Program-made: the position numbers and the translations under genes
Shown here: piece after piece, positions 14,976 to 23,833 of the stretch
Layout: every line of letters begins with the position of its first letter
How positions within the stretch are numbered: the first letter of the stretch is position 1
NCBI GenBank assembly: GCA_011525685.1
Contig: WYBW01000099.1
Location: forward strand, 1-51,614
Reading direction: 5' to 3'
Length of the DNA stretch: 51,614 bases
DNA from: Verrucomicrobiia bacterium
Lineage (GTDB): Bacteria > Verrucomicrobiota > Verrucomicrobiia > Limisphaerales > JADLHS01
The notes under the pieces: model-generated
Database searches by the model: none
What the model saw: only the letters and a program-made list of their open reading frames with translations
What the model was told of the DNA's origin: nothing

Positions 14976-15554
14976 ATGAAACAGGTTTTGGCAGTGTTGG
15001 CGGTGTTGTTGGTTGGCAGCGGATTCGAGTTGCGCGCTCAGGATCCAGCCACCGAGGAACGGCTTCGGAGATTAAGCGCGTATGTCGAGGACCTGCTCGA
15101 GGACAAAGCCCGGCAGCAAAAACAGATCGCGGACCTGACCCGCGAGGTCGAAAGTCTTCGCGATCAGGTGTCCCGCCCAACCGGCAATTTTGCCAGCCGC
15201 GAGGAGGTGGCGGAGCTGGCGAGGAAGATTCAGGAGGTAGATCGGAATCGAGTGGAGGACGATAAAAAGATCGTCAAGCAGATCGAAGACTTGGGCAAAG
15301 CCCTGCTGAAAGCGCCTCCCGGTGGCAGCAGGCCGACGCCGCCACCGGACACCTCGCGGGCGGGCGGCAGCGCGGGTGAGAAAGGTTATGAATACGAAGT
15401 CCAACCGGGCGACACTTTGTCCGTCATCGTCGCGGCTTATCGCGAACGGGGCGTCAAAGTGTCGGTGGACCAGATCCTGAAGGCGAATCCGGGACTGGTG
15501 CCGGAACGGATGAAGGTGGGCCAGAAGATTTTCATTCCCGCGAGCGGCAAGTAG
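14976..15554 (+). CDS. Exported LysM-domain protein with coiled coil
   Basis: This 192-residue protein has a signal peptide (MKQVLAVLAVLLVGSGFELRAQ), a long charged coiled coil (about residues 25-110), a Pro/Gly-rich linker and one C-terminal LysM domain: YEYEVQPGDTLSVIVAAY, then ILKANPGLVPERMKVGQKIFIP. LysM binds peptidoglycan or related GlcNAc chains, so the protein probably sits in the periplasm on the cell wall. The 210 bases before it contain nothing recognisable beyond a likely promoter. No partner is evident nearby. Confidence 0.82.
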   Translation: MKQVLAVLAVLLVGSGFELRAQDPATEERLRRLSAYVEDLLEDKARQQKQIADLTREVESLRDQVSRPTGNFASREEVAELARKIQEVDRNRVEDDKKIVKQIEDLGKALLKAPPGGSRPTPPPDTSRAGGSAGEKGYEYEVQPGDTLSVIVAAYRERGVKVSVDQILKANPGLVPERMKVGQKIFIPASGK

Positions 15555-15664
15555 AGCATTTCCGGATTCGGCGCGCTTCTTTTGCCGCCTCGCTGCGGCA
15601 GACTGTGGGAGCATTGGTTGATGTGCCGGGAAGCGGCTGCAGGTTGGTCTCGGAATCAGGGTTT

Positions 15665-17509
15665 ATGAAAACGAACGCGAAATCGGTTTTGGGACCGGCG
15701 CTGCTTCTTGCCTTGGCAGGTGTTGGCCTGGCGGCCACTGCGACAGCGGCCACCAACGCTCTCCAGGGGTTGAGGGAGGGTCATCCTCGGCTTGTGTTGC
15801 TCACGGAGGATCTCACTCGCGTCCGGGACTCCATCGCCAGTGACGAAGTGGCTGGCGAGTATCATCGGCGGGTCATCGCGCAGGGCGAGGCGATCTTGCG
15901 CGAGCCGCCAGTCGAGCGCGTGCTCATCGGGCCGCGTTTGCTGGACAAGAGCCGGAGGGTCGTTGACCGGCTTTACACGTTGGGATTGCTCCATCGTCTG
16001 GACGGCCAGCGGAAGTGGGCCGACCGAGCCGTTCAGGAAATGCTGGCGGTGACTTCGTTCAAGGACTGGAATCCGTCACACTTTCTGGACGTGGCCGAAA
16101 TGACGCATGGGATGGCGATCGGCTACGACTGGTTTTATCACGCGCTGACGCCTGACCAACGACAGGCAATCGAGGCTGCGATCGTGGAGAAGGGATTGCT
16201 CGAGGCCAGGAAAGCGCATGAGCGCAATGTGGGCTGGACGCGGTCGCCCGACAACTGGAACAACGTTTGCAATGGTGGCATCGCGGTGGGTGCGCTGGCC
16301 GTTGCCGACCGGCAACCCGAACTGGCTGGCTGGCTGCTGGAGCGCATGCGGCAATCGTTGCCCAAGGCGCTGGCGTCCTATGCTCCGGATGGCGCGTGGC
16401 GGGAGGGGCCGGGTTATTGGGGCTACGCCACTCGTTACACCGTTTATGCCTTTGCCGCCCTGCAAAGTGCGTTGGGGACTGATTTTGGTCTGAGTTCGCT
16501 GCCGGGTCTGGCCGAAGCCGGAGTGCATCGCCTGCACATCACGGGACCAACCCGGTTGTTTTTCAACTTTGCGGACTGCGGTGAAGCGGCCCGCGGCGAC
16601 TCGAGCCTTTTCTGGCTGGCGCGCCGCTATGATTTGCCGGTGCTGGCCGCGGCCCAACGGGAGCTGGCGCGAAACGGCAGCACCACCGCGGATCTGTTGT
16701 GGTACGACCCGCGCGGTTCGGTGGAGGACATCAAACGGCTGCCCTTGGACGCGCATTTCCAGCACATCCATGTCGTCACGCTGCGATCCGCCTGGGAGGA
16801 TTCCCAGGCGCTCTATGTGGGCTTCAAAGGCGGCGACAACCAGGCCGGCCATGCGCATCTGGATCTCGGGACGTTTGTCTTCGACGCGCTGGGCGAACGT
16901 TGGGCTTCCGAGCTTGGGGCGGACGAATACAACATGCCGGGTTATTTCGGCGGACAACGCTGGACGTATTACCGGTTGAAAACCGAAGGGCAAAACACGT
17001 TGACGCTGAACGGCGAGAACCAGAATCCTCGCGCCGCCGCGCCGATCACTGTGTTTCAGTCGTCCTTGGAAGGCGCGCGGGCGGTCGCGGACCTATCGCA
17101 AGCTTACGCTGCCGCAGGTGCGACGCGGGCGCATCGCGGAGTGGCCTTGCGCGATGGCCGCCGGCGTTTGCTGGTGCAGGATGAACTGGCGTTGGCCGGG
17201 GGCACTGAGGTGATATGGACCATGCATACCAAGGCGAAGGTGACACTTCGCGGCGCGCGCGCGACGCTGAGGCTCAACGGCAAGACCCTCGAAGCCCAGA
17301 TCCTCTCGCCCGTCAATGCCGCGTTCAGTTTCGAGGAAGTTAACCTGCGGCCTCCGCAACGACCGACACCGGGGTTGGGAAAGTTGTTGATTCGCTTGCC
17401 GGCACAGTCGGGCGATTTGAGGATCGCGGTTTTGTTAAGTCCCGACGACGAAAGTGCGAGAGACGCGAACCTCTCGCCACTGGGGGAGTGGGGGAGGTTA
17501 GCGGAATAG
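15665..17509 (+). CDS. Heparinase II/III-like polysaccharide lyase
   Basis: This is a 614-residue exported protein. ATG 15665 gives the signal peptide MKTNAKSVLGPALLLALAG, and a longer frame from 15605 does not. The N-terminal two-thirds is an alpha-toroid with DRLYTLGLLHRLDGQRKWA, DNWNNVCNGGIAVGAL and APDGAWREGPGYWGYA. The C-terminal part is the Heparinase II/III beta-sandwich, marked by GGDNQAGHAHLDLGTFVFDA near residue 390, whose His is the usual metal or catalytic residue, and by TYYRLKTEGQNTLTLNG. Such enzymes cleave uronic-acid polysaccharides (alginate, heparin-like or others) by elimination. The substrate is not evident. Its last 12 bases overlap the end of the convergent uppP gene. 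Confidence 0.83.
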   Translation: MKTNAKSVLGPALLLALAGVGLAATATAATNALQGLREGHPRLVLLTEDLTRVRDSIASDEVAGEYHRRVIAQGEAILREPPVERVLIGPRLLDKSRRVVDRLYTLGLLHRLDGQRKWADRAVQEMLAVTSFKDWNPSHFLDVAEMTHGMAIGYDWFYHALTPDQRQAIEAAIVEKGLLEARKAHERNVGWTRSPDNWNNVCNGGIAVGALAVADRQPELAGWLLERMRQSLPKALASYAPDGAWREGPGYWGYATRYTVYAFAALQSALGTDFGLSSLPGLAEAGVHRLHITGPTRLFFNFADCGEAARGDSSLFWLARRYDLPVLAAAQRELARNGSTTADLLWYDPRGSVEDIKRLPLDAHFQHIHVVTLRSAWEDSQALYVGFKGGDNQAGHAHLDLGTFVFDALGERWASELGADEYNMPGYFGGQRWTYYRLKTEGQNTLTLNGENQNPRAAAPITVFQSSLEGARAVADLSQAYAAAGATRAHRGVALRDGRRRLLVQDELALAGGTEVIWTMHTKAKVTLRGARATLRLNGKTLEAQILSPVNAAFSFEEVNLRPPQRPTPGLGKLLIRLPAQSGDLRIAVLLSPDDESARDANLSPLGEWGRLAE

Positions 17510-18289
17510 CAGCAGCAGGATGACCAGCCCGAGGCCAATGCGATACCACCCAAACGCGATAAAAGTGTGGGTTTGCACGTAGCGCAACAGCCATTTGACC
17601 GCGATAAAGGAGACGACGGCGGCTACCAACGTGCCCAGCAACAGGAGTCCCCAGTTTTCTCCCGGCCCCTCGCCGGTCTGCCGCAGTTCCTTGAAGATCT
17701 TCAATCCGCCGGCGGCGAGCATCGTGGGAATGCCGACGAGAAAGGAGAATTCCGTGGCCGCGGGCCGGCTCAGTCCGAGCATCAACGCGAGGAGGATGGT
17801 TGAGCCGGATCGCGAAGTGCCGGGAAAGACCGCGGCCAGCAACTGGCCGAGTCCGATGGCCAACACCACGTTCCAGGTAATGTCGTTGCGCAAAGTCTTT
17901 CCCCGCAACCAGAGTTCGATGCCCACGAACATCAGGCCACCGACCAGCAATGCCACCGCGACCGGCAACGGCTGGTCCGGCAACGAGAACCCCATTTTGT
18001 CGAGCACCAATCCGCCCGCGCCAGTAATCGCGAAGGCGACTGCAATCTTGAACAGGTAATCCCGCGTGGCCGCCTCGCGCCAGTGGAAGAGGAATTGGCG
18101 CAACCGTTCCGGGAACAGCGGCAGGACCGCGATGACCGCTCCGCATTGAATCACGACGATAAACAGGTCGCTTTGCTTGAGGCCCAACACCCGTTCCGCA
18201 AGCAGCAGATGGCCGGTGGAGGATACGGGAAGGAATTCGGTGATTCCCTCGATGATGCCCAACAGTACGACAGCAATCCAATCTGGCAT
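17498..18289 (-). CDS. uppP: Undecaprenyl-diphosphatase UppP (BacA)
   Basis: This 263-residue multi-pass membrane enzyme dephosphorylates undecaprenyl pyrophosphate, recycling the lipid carrier for cell wall and polysaccharide synthesis. Both family motifs are intact: GIIEGITEFLPVSSTGHLLL near the start, with the catalytic Glu and His, and VFPGTSRSGSTI in the second half. Length and hydrophobicity are standard. It ends inside the convergent lyase gene. About 140 bases separate it from the upstream minus-strand genes, so it may be transcribed on its own. Confidence 0.95.
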   Translation of the reverse strand: MPDWIAVVLLGIIEGITEFLPVSSTGHLLLAERVLGLKQSDLFIVVIQCGAVIAVLPLFPERLRQFLFHWREAATRDYLFKIAVAFAITGAGGLVLDKMGFSLPDQPLPVAVALLVGGLMFVGIELWLRGKTLRNDITWNVVLAIGLGQLLAAVFPGTSRSGSTILLALMLGLSRPAATEFSFLVGIPTMLAAGGLKIFKELRQTGEGPGENWGLLLLGTLVAAVVSFIAVKWLLRYVQTHTFIAFGWYRIGLGLVILLLLFR

Positions 18290-18432
18290 GGGCCGGTTAG
18301 ACGGGAAAAGCTTCGTGATGACAAGTCATAAAACGATGCGCGAAGGGATTTCTGACGCGGGCTGATCGCAGCTTCACCGCTGGCCCCCATCCGGTATGCG
18401 GTGGGCGGGAGCGGCGGTGTGTGCGTCCCAGG

Positions 18433-18840
18433 TTATTCGTCCTTCTTGCCGAAGATCGAGGCGAACGGCGATTTGGTCACTTCCGAATGTTGTCGTACCT
18501 TGAGCTGGCCGAGGATGGAGTGCCAGCCGATGTAGATTTTGTGCCACTGGTTCTCCACGTTGCGCAGCGCGCCTTCGCTCATTTCGCTCAGATAACGCAG
18601 GGACGGGGCGTTGCCGATGAGTGCGTGGATTTCCTCCTTGGCCGGCGAGCCGACCTCGATGGAGGAAAGAATCAACTCGAGTTCCTGGACGAGCACACTC
18701 TTGATCTCCAGGAACTGGTTTTCATCCTCGGGCCCGAACTTCTTGGCGCGCGCCAGGTTGATGAAGTTGTTGAACTGTTTCCAGCACTCGAGGTAGTTCT
18801 CCGTTTGCTGAATGAGGGAGTCGAGTTTCTTGTTGCTCAT
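18433..18840 (-). CDS. Helical hypothetical protein, polarity-module operon
   Basis: This is a 135-residue soluble protein of unknown family. It is rich in charged residues and predicted to be all helix (KKLDSLIQQTENYLECWKQF, EEIHALIGNAPSLRYLSEM) and ends in SPFASIFGKKDE. It starts 11 bases after the mini-roadblock-like gene at 18852-19163, which itself overlaps the response regulator gene, so all three form one operon. By position it belongs to the MglA/roadblock signalling module. No catalytic motif is visible, and a protein-binding adaptor role is a guess. Confidence 0.7.
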   Translation of the reverse strand: MSNKKLDSLIQQTENYLECWKQFNNFINLARAKKFGPEDENQFLEIKSVLVQELELILSSIEVGSPAKEEIHALIGNAPSLRYLSEMSEGALRNVENQWHKIYIGWHSILGQLKVRQHSEVTKSPFASIFGKKDE

Positions 18841-18851
18841 GGGCTTTGGAG

Positions 18852-19163
18852 TCAGGGGTGCTTGACCGGACTGCTAAGGGTCTGGGGTGAAAGGTAAACG
18901 ATGGCGCCCCCGCGCAACTCGCGCGCGGTAATCTTGAGGGCCGGGTAGTAAACGATCAACTCTTCCAACGGCAGTTGCGCCTCCTGCGCATCGCGGAAGG
19001 TGCTCAAGATGCGGTCGCCGATGTCCGTGACGATTTCGGCCGGAAAGCTGGAGGGCAGGGTGGTGACCACGATGCGGCCGGTGCGGTCCATCGTGAAACT
19101 GCCGGAGGGCAGACGCAGCAAGGCGGGCGGAATCGGCTTGGAGAAAAGTTTCAGGAACCCCAT
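18852..19163 (-). CDS. Mini roadblock/LC7-like protein
   Basis: This is a 103-residue protein from ATG 19163, and longer frames upstream overlap the response regulator. The core pattern LPSGSFTMDRTGRIVVTTLP, then a long helix (AEIVTDIGDRILSTFRDAQE), then LEELIVYYPALKITARELRGGAIVYL fits the beta-alpha-beta arrangement of roadblock/LC7 proteins, although it is short. Its first 13 bases overlap the end of the response regulator gene, so they are coupled. It probably binds the MglA-type GTPase encoded at 22673 or pairs with the other roadblock-like proteins here. The fold assignment is by pattern only. Confidence 0.62.
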   Translation of the reverse strand: MGFLKLFSKPIPPALLRLPSGSFTMDRTGRIVVTTLPSSFPAEIVTDIGDRILSTFRDAQEAQLPLEELIVYYPALKITARELRGGAIVYLSPQTLSSPVKHP

Positions 19164-20227
19164 AGCGCCATGACCTTTTTCATCCGATCCCGGACATCTT
19201 CGACCGACAGGGTGTGCTGCCAGCCCACACACAACTCGGCATCCTTGCGACAGGCAATCGCCACGTGCCGCTGCGGCCCCAGGCCGCTGACCTGTTCCAA
19301 CGTGCCCGCTTGGAGACGGTCGGCAAGAGTTCGGAAACGCTCGGTGCATTGGCGGGTCCAGGTGGCTAGGCGCTCCGGGCTGTCCAGCCCGCGGGACTCC
19401 ACCGCGCCGCCCGGCGCGACGGGGACGGTCAGTACGAACTCGACGCCGTCCACGCGGATCAATTCGTTGAGACCGGAGACGGGCGCGGGCACGGCCTGAC
19501 TGGGGACATCGGGAGAGGGAGGCGGCGCGCCGCGCGACTCGTCAAAGGCTTGGGCGCTTTCCAGCAGGAGAGCATTGTAAGACTTGAAGATCGTCCGTTG
19601 GCGGCTGGGTTCTTCCGGAAGGGATTCAAAACTGCCCGCCTTCCAGGCCAGAATCTTCTGGAAAGCTTCCTCGCCGCGCAATCCGTCGGTCTCGGCGTCA
19701 ATCAACTCGCCGCTGTTGATCCAGATGCGGCCGATGAGAGGGCCGTTCGTGATGCGCAACACCGAGGAACTTTGCGAGATGCACTCCAGTTGAACGATGT
19801 CCACCAGGCTCTTGCTCTGCACGCCGCGGAAGCCGGGACCGGATTCGCGGCCCAGCAGCGATTCGAGGCAATCCAGGAACATCTTGATTTCCTGGTCCGA
19901 GCCGGGCTTTTGCCAGTAGAGATCCACGCCCAAGGCATACACGCGCGAACGAAACAACTCGTCGGCCATGGAGGTGAGCACCACGGTGCGCAGTTCGGGG
20001 TATTTGCGGCGGACGATGGAGAGGACCTGCAATCCGTCCATCTTGGGCATCTTCAAGTCGCAGATCAGCAGCGTGAAAGGCTCGGCCTCGAGCATGGCCA
20101 TGGCCCGGCCGCCTGTGGTGGCGGTACGGATTTCCGGCCGGCTCGGGAGCTGGCCGAGGATTTCCCGGTAGATGTCCAGCAAATCCGGATCGTCATCCAG
20201 CAGCAGTATCTTGTGGCGTGTTTCCAT
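19151..20227 (-). CDS. Response regulator with PATAN (DUF4388) and roadblock-like C-terminus
   Basis: This is a 358-residue protein from ATG 20227. Residues 5-120 are a receiver domain with the acidic pocket LLLDDDPD, phospho-acceptor Asp57 (LLICDLKMPKMDG), the Thr/Ser of VVLTSMAD and the Lys of YWQKPG. Residues about 145-250 match the PATAN/DUF4388 domain: SLVDIVQLECISQSSSVLRI, GRIWINSGELIDAETDGLRGEEAFQKIL and GSFESLPEEP. The C-terminal 100 residues (GVEFVLTVPVAPGGAVESRG onward, with RHVAIACRKDAELCVGW) look roadblock-like. It lies divergent from the MglA/roadblock genes at 20728-23768. It likely couples a histidine kinase signal to the GTPase module. Confidence 0.82.
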   Translation of the reverse strand: METRHKILLLDDDPDLLDIYREILGQLPSRPEIRTATTGGRAMAMLEAEPFTLLICDLKMPKMDGLQVLSIVRRKYPELRTVVLTSMADELFRSRVYALGVDLYWQKPGSDQEIKMFLDCLESLLGRESGPGFRGVQSKSLVDIVQLECISQSSSVLRITNGPLIGRIWINSGELIDAETDGLRGEEAFQKILAWKAGSFESLPEEPSRQRTIFKSYNALLLESAQAFDESRGAPPPSPDVPSQAVPAPVSGLNELIRVDGVEFVLTVPVAPGGAVESRGLDSPERLATWTRQCTERFRTLADRLQAGTLEQVSGLGPQRHVAIACRKDAELCVGWQHTLSVEDVRDRMKKVMALWGS

Positions 20228-20727
20228 TTCTGACCGTGTCCAAGGGCTAACCGTCGTGACGAGTAAACTCAAGCCCGAAAGCGACCAGCCGTTCGCTTCC
20301 CGTTAGAGCAATTGGTATTCCGGCGCGCGAGCCGGACCCGGCTTTCCGGCGGTGTGAAGCGGCACTTTGTCGTCGCGCTGCCCGCGGCCACGCCCACTTT
20401 ATCGCCGCCGCACGCACGAAAGTCGAGCAGCAATGTGGACAACCAGTCCAGCGTTGGGACAACGCCGGTGAGAGGTGAATGAGTCTTCGCGCTTCGGCTT
20501 GCGGAGCGGCTGCCGCATCGGCACAAACGAGGCGCCGCGGAGGCGCTTGCTGGCATGGATTCTGCGCAAGTTGCGGTCGAAGTTCAGGCGTAAACAAGAT
20601 CGTATGATTCATGTATTGATCACGGCGCAATGCCAGCAACCGCGCGGGGTGGGATGCATCCTCGTCCGGCGCGGTGGCCAAGTCACGCGTCTGAGTTCGG
20701 AAGCGGCCTTCAACTGATGGACAACTC
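20228..20727. other. Divergent control region of the MglA/roadblock module
   Basis: These 500 bases separate the minus-strand response regulator operon from the plus-strand scaffold-mglA operon. An 80-codon frame at 20475-20717 exists, but its residues (many Arg, no domain) do not look like a conserved protein. AT-richer sequence near 20585-20630 could be promoter DNA for the plus-strand genes. No clear operator repeat is visible. Confidence 0.4.
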
Positions 20728-22662
20728 ATGAGTGCAACGACCAGCGGCACAAAATCCAAATTCTTCGGTTTCTTCAAGGGCCTCTTTCAGAAGCCTGAAC
20801 ACAACGGCACGGCCGCCGACGAACCGGCTGCCGCTCCGCGAACCCAGTCGCCGACGCCGACCGCGACTCCCCGGCCGGTGCGAAATGGCAACGGCAACGA
20901 TGCGCCTGCTGCCCATCGCGGCGCACCCAGCCTCTCCATCACCCTGAGCGGCATCATCAACGCTCTGCCCACGGACCTGCGGGCGAAGGTCAAGCGGCCT
21001 GACGTGGGTGATCTGACCGTGTCCGTCGCCTTGGAAAAAATCCTGCCTCAACTTTCACACGGTGCCGTCAAAGTTCCCTTTGGCGACATCCGCCAGGCCG
21101 CGCCCCAAGTATTCGCCGGCGGCGCCGAGAGCGACCGCATTGCGGTCATGCTCCCCCTGAACGAAGTGCTTACGCAACTCAACCCCGCCTTACTCGTTCG
21201 TCGTCCCGCACAAAAACAAGTCGAGGTGCCGGCTGAAATCAGCAGCCCGTTCGACGCGAAGGGTGAAGGACTTGTTTTTTCGGTGGGGAACGCAAAGCCG
21301 GTGAGTCCCGCTGCACCGCGCCAAGCTGTGCCCGCGCCGGTGACCCCGGCGCGTGGCGCAATTTCATCCGTCCCGACCCCCAAGCCTCCTCCCGCCGGGA
21401 CTTCGATTCCGATGGCGAAGAAAGCGCCCGCGCCGGCGGCCCCTCCGACGCCCGCGCAACCCGCCGTACCGCCTTCGCAACCGATTCCGTTTGCGCCCAT
21501 CCCGTCGTCCCGAGCCACGACGCCGGCCCGTCCCGCCAACCCCCCCGCCGATCTGCCAGACATATTCACGCCCAAGCCCCCCGCCGCAGCGCCGGCACCA
21601 ATCCCCAGGTCGGCGCCAGTCCGTCCCAGCCACACACCGGAGGTTCCGCCGGATGTATTCACGCCGAAGCATGCGGCTGCTACGCCCGCGCCGACGCCGG
21701 CTCCAGCATCACCTGCCATGGCGAGATCAAGCCTCGTTGGTCAGCCGGCTCAACCAGCTCCGCCAGCCACATCCGCGGCCAACGTCGAGCGACTTGAAAT
21801 TCCGCTCAAGGCGCTCGCGGAAGCCTGGCCGGAGGCTGTTCGCCAGGAGATCGTTCAGATGCGATTGCTGGACGCGTGCGTCTCGCTGCCTTGCGATGCC
21901 GTCGAAAGTGGTCTGCGCGGTGGAAGGGCGGCTTTTTCGTGGAAGTCCCTGCGCTCCTGGCTTCAGCCCGCCCCGCTGGAAGCGGCTTCGCCGAACGACC
22001 AGATTGAAGTCGAGTTGCCGTTGAAGGTGGTGACGCCGCTGTTTTTCGCCCGGAAAAAGGAGGTGGCAAAACCAACCCACCGGGTCACGATTGACGAAGG
22101 CATCCCCAATCTGTTCTTCGGCTTTCCCGGAGCCGAGACGGCTCCCGCCGCAGTGCCGCCGACCTCACCTGCTTCCCCGGAAGCCAAGGCGGGACCAGTC
22201 ACCAAGCCGGTGGACACGAATTATTACGTGTGGGACGACAGTTCCGACACGGTCACTGCCGAGGAAAGCGAGTACAAACGCAAGACTCCGGGCGGAACAG
22301 ATTTTGTGGCGCGCTATGCGACGCCCAACGAGATCGTCTCCCGGGCCGCAGCCATCGAAGGTGTGGCGGGGGCGCTGATTGCGCTTCCCGATGGTTTGAT
22401 GGTCGCCAGCCGCATTCCCTCCGAACTCAACGGCGACACGCTGGCGGCATTTCTCCCTCAAATCTTCGCCAAGGTGAACCAATGCACCCGGGAGCTGCGC
22501 ATGGGCGAGTTGAACAATCTCAATTTCACGGTGGGCAATGTGCCGTGGAAGATCTTCCGGGTGAACGCCATTTTCTTTGCGGCGTTTGGGCGTGCCGGTG
22601 AACCGCTGCCCACCCCGGCCCTGGCGGCCCTGGCGGCGGAATTGGATCGTAAACAAAAGTAA
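20728..22662 (+). CDS. Pro-rich scaffold with duplicated module and roadblock domain
   Basis: This is a 644-residue cytoplasmic protein. A short N-terminus (SKFFGFFKGLFQKP) could be amphipathic. Residues about 68-158 form a module: LSITLSGIINALPTDLRAKV, a middle beta/alpha part, then DRIAVMLPLNEVLTQLNPALL. Residues about 352-445 repeat it: RLEIPLKALAEAWPEAVRQEI, then DQIEVELPLKVVTPLFFARKK. Between them lies about 190 residues of Pro/Ala linker containing two PDIFTPK/PDVFTPK-type motifs. The C-terminal 130 residues are a roadblock/LC7 domain (VSRAAAIEGVAGALIALPDGLMVASR to NFTVGNVPWKIFRVNAIFFAAFG). It ends 10 bases before mglA. It is probably a hub that binds the GTPase. Confidence 0.75.
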   Translation: MSATTSGTKSKFFGFFKGLFQKPEHNGTAADEPAAAPRTQSPTPTATPRPVRNGNGNDAPAAHRGAPSLSITLSGIINALPTDLRAKVKRPDVGDLTVSVALEKILPQLSHGAVKVPFGDIRQAAPQVFAGGAESDRIAVMLPLNEVLTQLNPALLVRRPAQKQVEVPAEISSPFDAKGEGLVFSVGNAKPVSPAAPRQAVPAPVTPARGAISSVPTPKPPPAGTSIPMAKKAPAPAAPPTPAQPAVPPSQPIPFAPIPSSRATTPARPANPPADLPDIFTPKPPAAAPAPIPRSAPVRPSHTPEVPPDVFTPKHAAATPAPTPAPASPAMARSSLVGQPAQPAPPATSAANVERLEIPLKALAEAWPEAVRQEIVQMRLLDACVSLPCDAVESGLRGGRAAFSWKSLRSWLQPAPLEAASPNDQIEVELPLKVVTPLFFARKKEVAKPTHRVTIDEGIPNLFFGFPGAETAPAAVPPTSPASPEAKAGPVTKPVDTNYYVWDDSSDTVTAEESEYKRKTPGGTDFVARYATPNEIVSRAAAIEGVAGALIALPDGLMVASRIPSELNGDTLAAFLPQIFAKVNQCTRELRMGELNNLNFTVGNVPWKIFRVNAIFFAAFGRAGEPLPTPALAALAAELDRKQK

Positions 22663-22672
22663 ACAAGAAGCT

Positions 22673-23287
22673 ATGGCCATCATCAATCAAGCCACCAAGG
22701 AACTGCAGGTCAAGATCGTCTATTACGGCCCCGCGATGGGCGGCAAGACGACCAACCTCGTGCAGGTGCATGACCACGTTCAAACCGCCGCCGGCAACAA
22801 GGGCAAGCTCGTCTCACTGGCCACCAGTTCGGATCGCACCCTGTTTTTCGACTTCCTGCCGATCGAGGCCATGTCCATCAAGGGCTTCAAGACCAAGTTC
22901 CAGCTTTACACCGTGCCCGGTCAGGTCATTTACAACACCACCCGCCAACTGGTGTTGCGCGGGGTGGACGGCATCGTGTTCGTCGCCGACTCGCAGTACG
23001 AAAAGATGACCGAGAACGTGGAAAGTTTTCAGAACCTCCTGGACAACCTCAAGAGCCTGCGCCTCAACCTCGATGAGATTCCCTACGTGCTCCAATACAA
23101 CAAGCGCGACCTGCCCAACGCCGCCCCCGTGGAATACATGGAGTTCCTGCTCAACAACCGTGAGGTGCAGGTCCCGTCGTTCACCTCCGTGGCCCACAAG
23201 TGCGAAGGCGTCTTCGAGTCCCTGAACATGATCACCCGCCTGCTGCTCAACAAGTACATCAATCAGAACGTGCCGCAGTACGCATGA
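22673..23287 (+). CDS. mglA: MglA-type small Ras-like GTPase
   Basis: This 204-residue GTPase of the MglA family sets cell polarity or switches protein complexes in bacteria. ATG 22673 is preceded by an AAGAAG ribosome site, and the longer frame from 22577 lies in the previous gene. Motifs are the P-loop GPAMGGKTTN, switch I SDRTLFFDFLP, switch II VPGQVIYN, which is the MglA form with TVPGQ, and the base-recognition NKRDLP. It is flanked by two roadblock-domain genes: the scaffold 10 bases upstream and the MglB-like protein 1 base downstream. This is the usual GAP/GTPase pairing. No motility genes are in the window, so the output is unknown. Confidence 0.92.
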   Translation: MAIINQATKELQVKIVYYGPAMGGKTTNLVQVHDHVQTAAGNKGKLVSLATSSDRTLFFDFLPIEAMSIKGFKTKFQLYTVPGQVIYNTTRQLVLRGVDGIVFVADSQYEKMTENVESFQNLLDNLKSLRLNLDEIPYVLQYNKRDLPNAAPVEYMEFLLNNREVQVPSFTSVAHKCEGVFESLNMITRLLLNKYINQNVPQYA

Positions 23288-23288
23288 C

Positions 23289-23768
23289 ATGGCCACGCTG
23301 CCACAACTGTTCGAGGAAGACATCCAGCAACTCGAGGACGTACTGGCCGAGTTTCTGCGGAGCACCGACGCGCTCACGGCCCTGATCATTGACAAGGGCG
23401 GCTTCCTCATCACGCACCAGGGCGATTCGCGTCAGTTCGATCTCACCACCATCGGCGCGCTGGCTTCGGGTGCGTACCTGGCCAATCAGACCATCGCCAA
23501 CCTGGTCCACGAGGAAAACTTCGACAGCGTTTATCAGCAGGGCGAGAGCGTGAGCATGTTCGCCACGAACATTGACGAGCACTGTCTGTTGGTGGTGATC
23601 TTCAAGGCGCAGGTCGGCGTGGGAGTGGTCAAGTACTACGCCACGGCGGCGCGCGAGCGCATTGCGGCCCAGCTTCAGGTTGCGCAGGACCGCGACCCCG
23701 GCGGCGGGCTGGATTTGTCCGTCCTCAACCTGGCCGACACAAGCGACCTGTTCAAACGCAAGCTGTAA
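23289..23768 (+). CDS. MglB-like roadblock/LC7 protein
   Basis: This 159-residue protein carries one roadblock/LC7 domain: LRSTDALTALIIDKGGFLITHQG, SGAYLANQTIANLVHEENF, and SMFATNIDEHCLLVVIFKAQVGVGVVKYYA. Such proteins form dimers that act as GTPase-activating or regulatory partners for MglA. It starts 1 base after the mglA stop, so translation is almost certainly coupled. The C-terminus ends in a short tail (LADTSDLFKRKL), comparable to the MglB tail that contacts MglA. I leave the gene symbol empty because three other roadblock-like proteins in this locus could play the same part. Confidence 0.85.
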   Translation: MATLPQLFEEDIQQLEDVLAEFLRSTDALTALIIDKGGFLITHQGDSRQFDLTTIGALASGAYLANQTIANLVHEENFDSVYQQGESVSMFATNIDEHCLLVVIFKAQVGVGVVKYYATAARERIAAQLQVAQDRDPGGGLDLSVLNLADTSDLFKRKL

Positions 23769-23833
23769 GACCGCAGCCTCCGCGGGGACGGCTACGCAAC
23801 CGCCAGCCAGCCCTGCACACCGATTCTGCCTGT

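Noticed and set aside
18290..18432. Possible terminator between the helical-protein gene and uppP
   Set aside because: I could not find a stem with a T-run, only GC-rich sequence.
20475..20717. 80-codon frame in the divergent control region
   Set aside because: Arg-rich, without family resemblance or a good ribosome site. Treated as non-coding.
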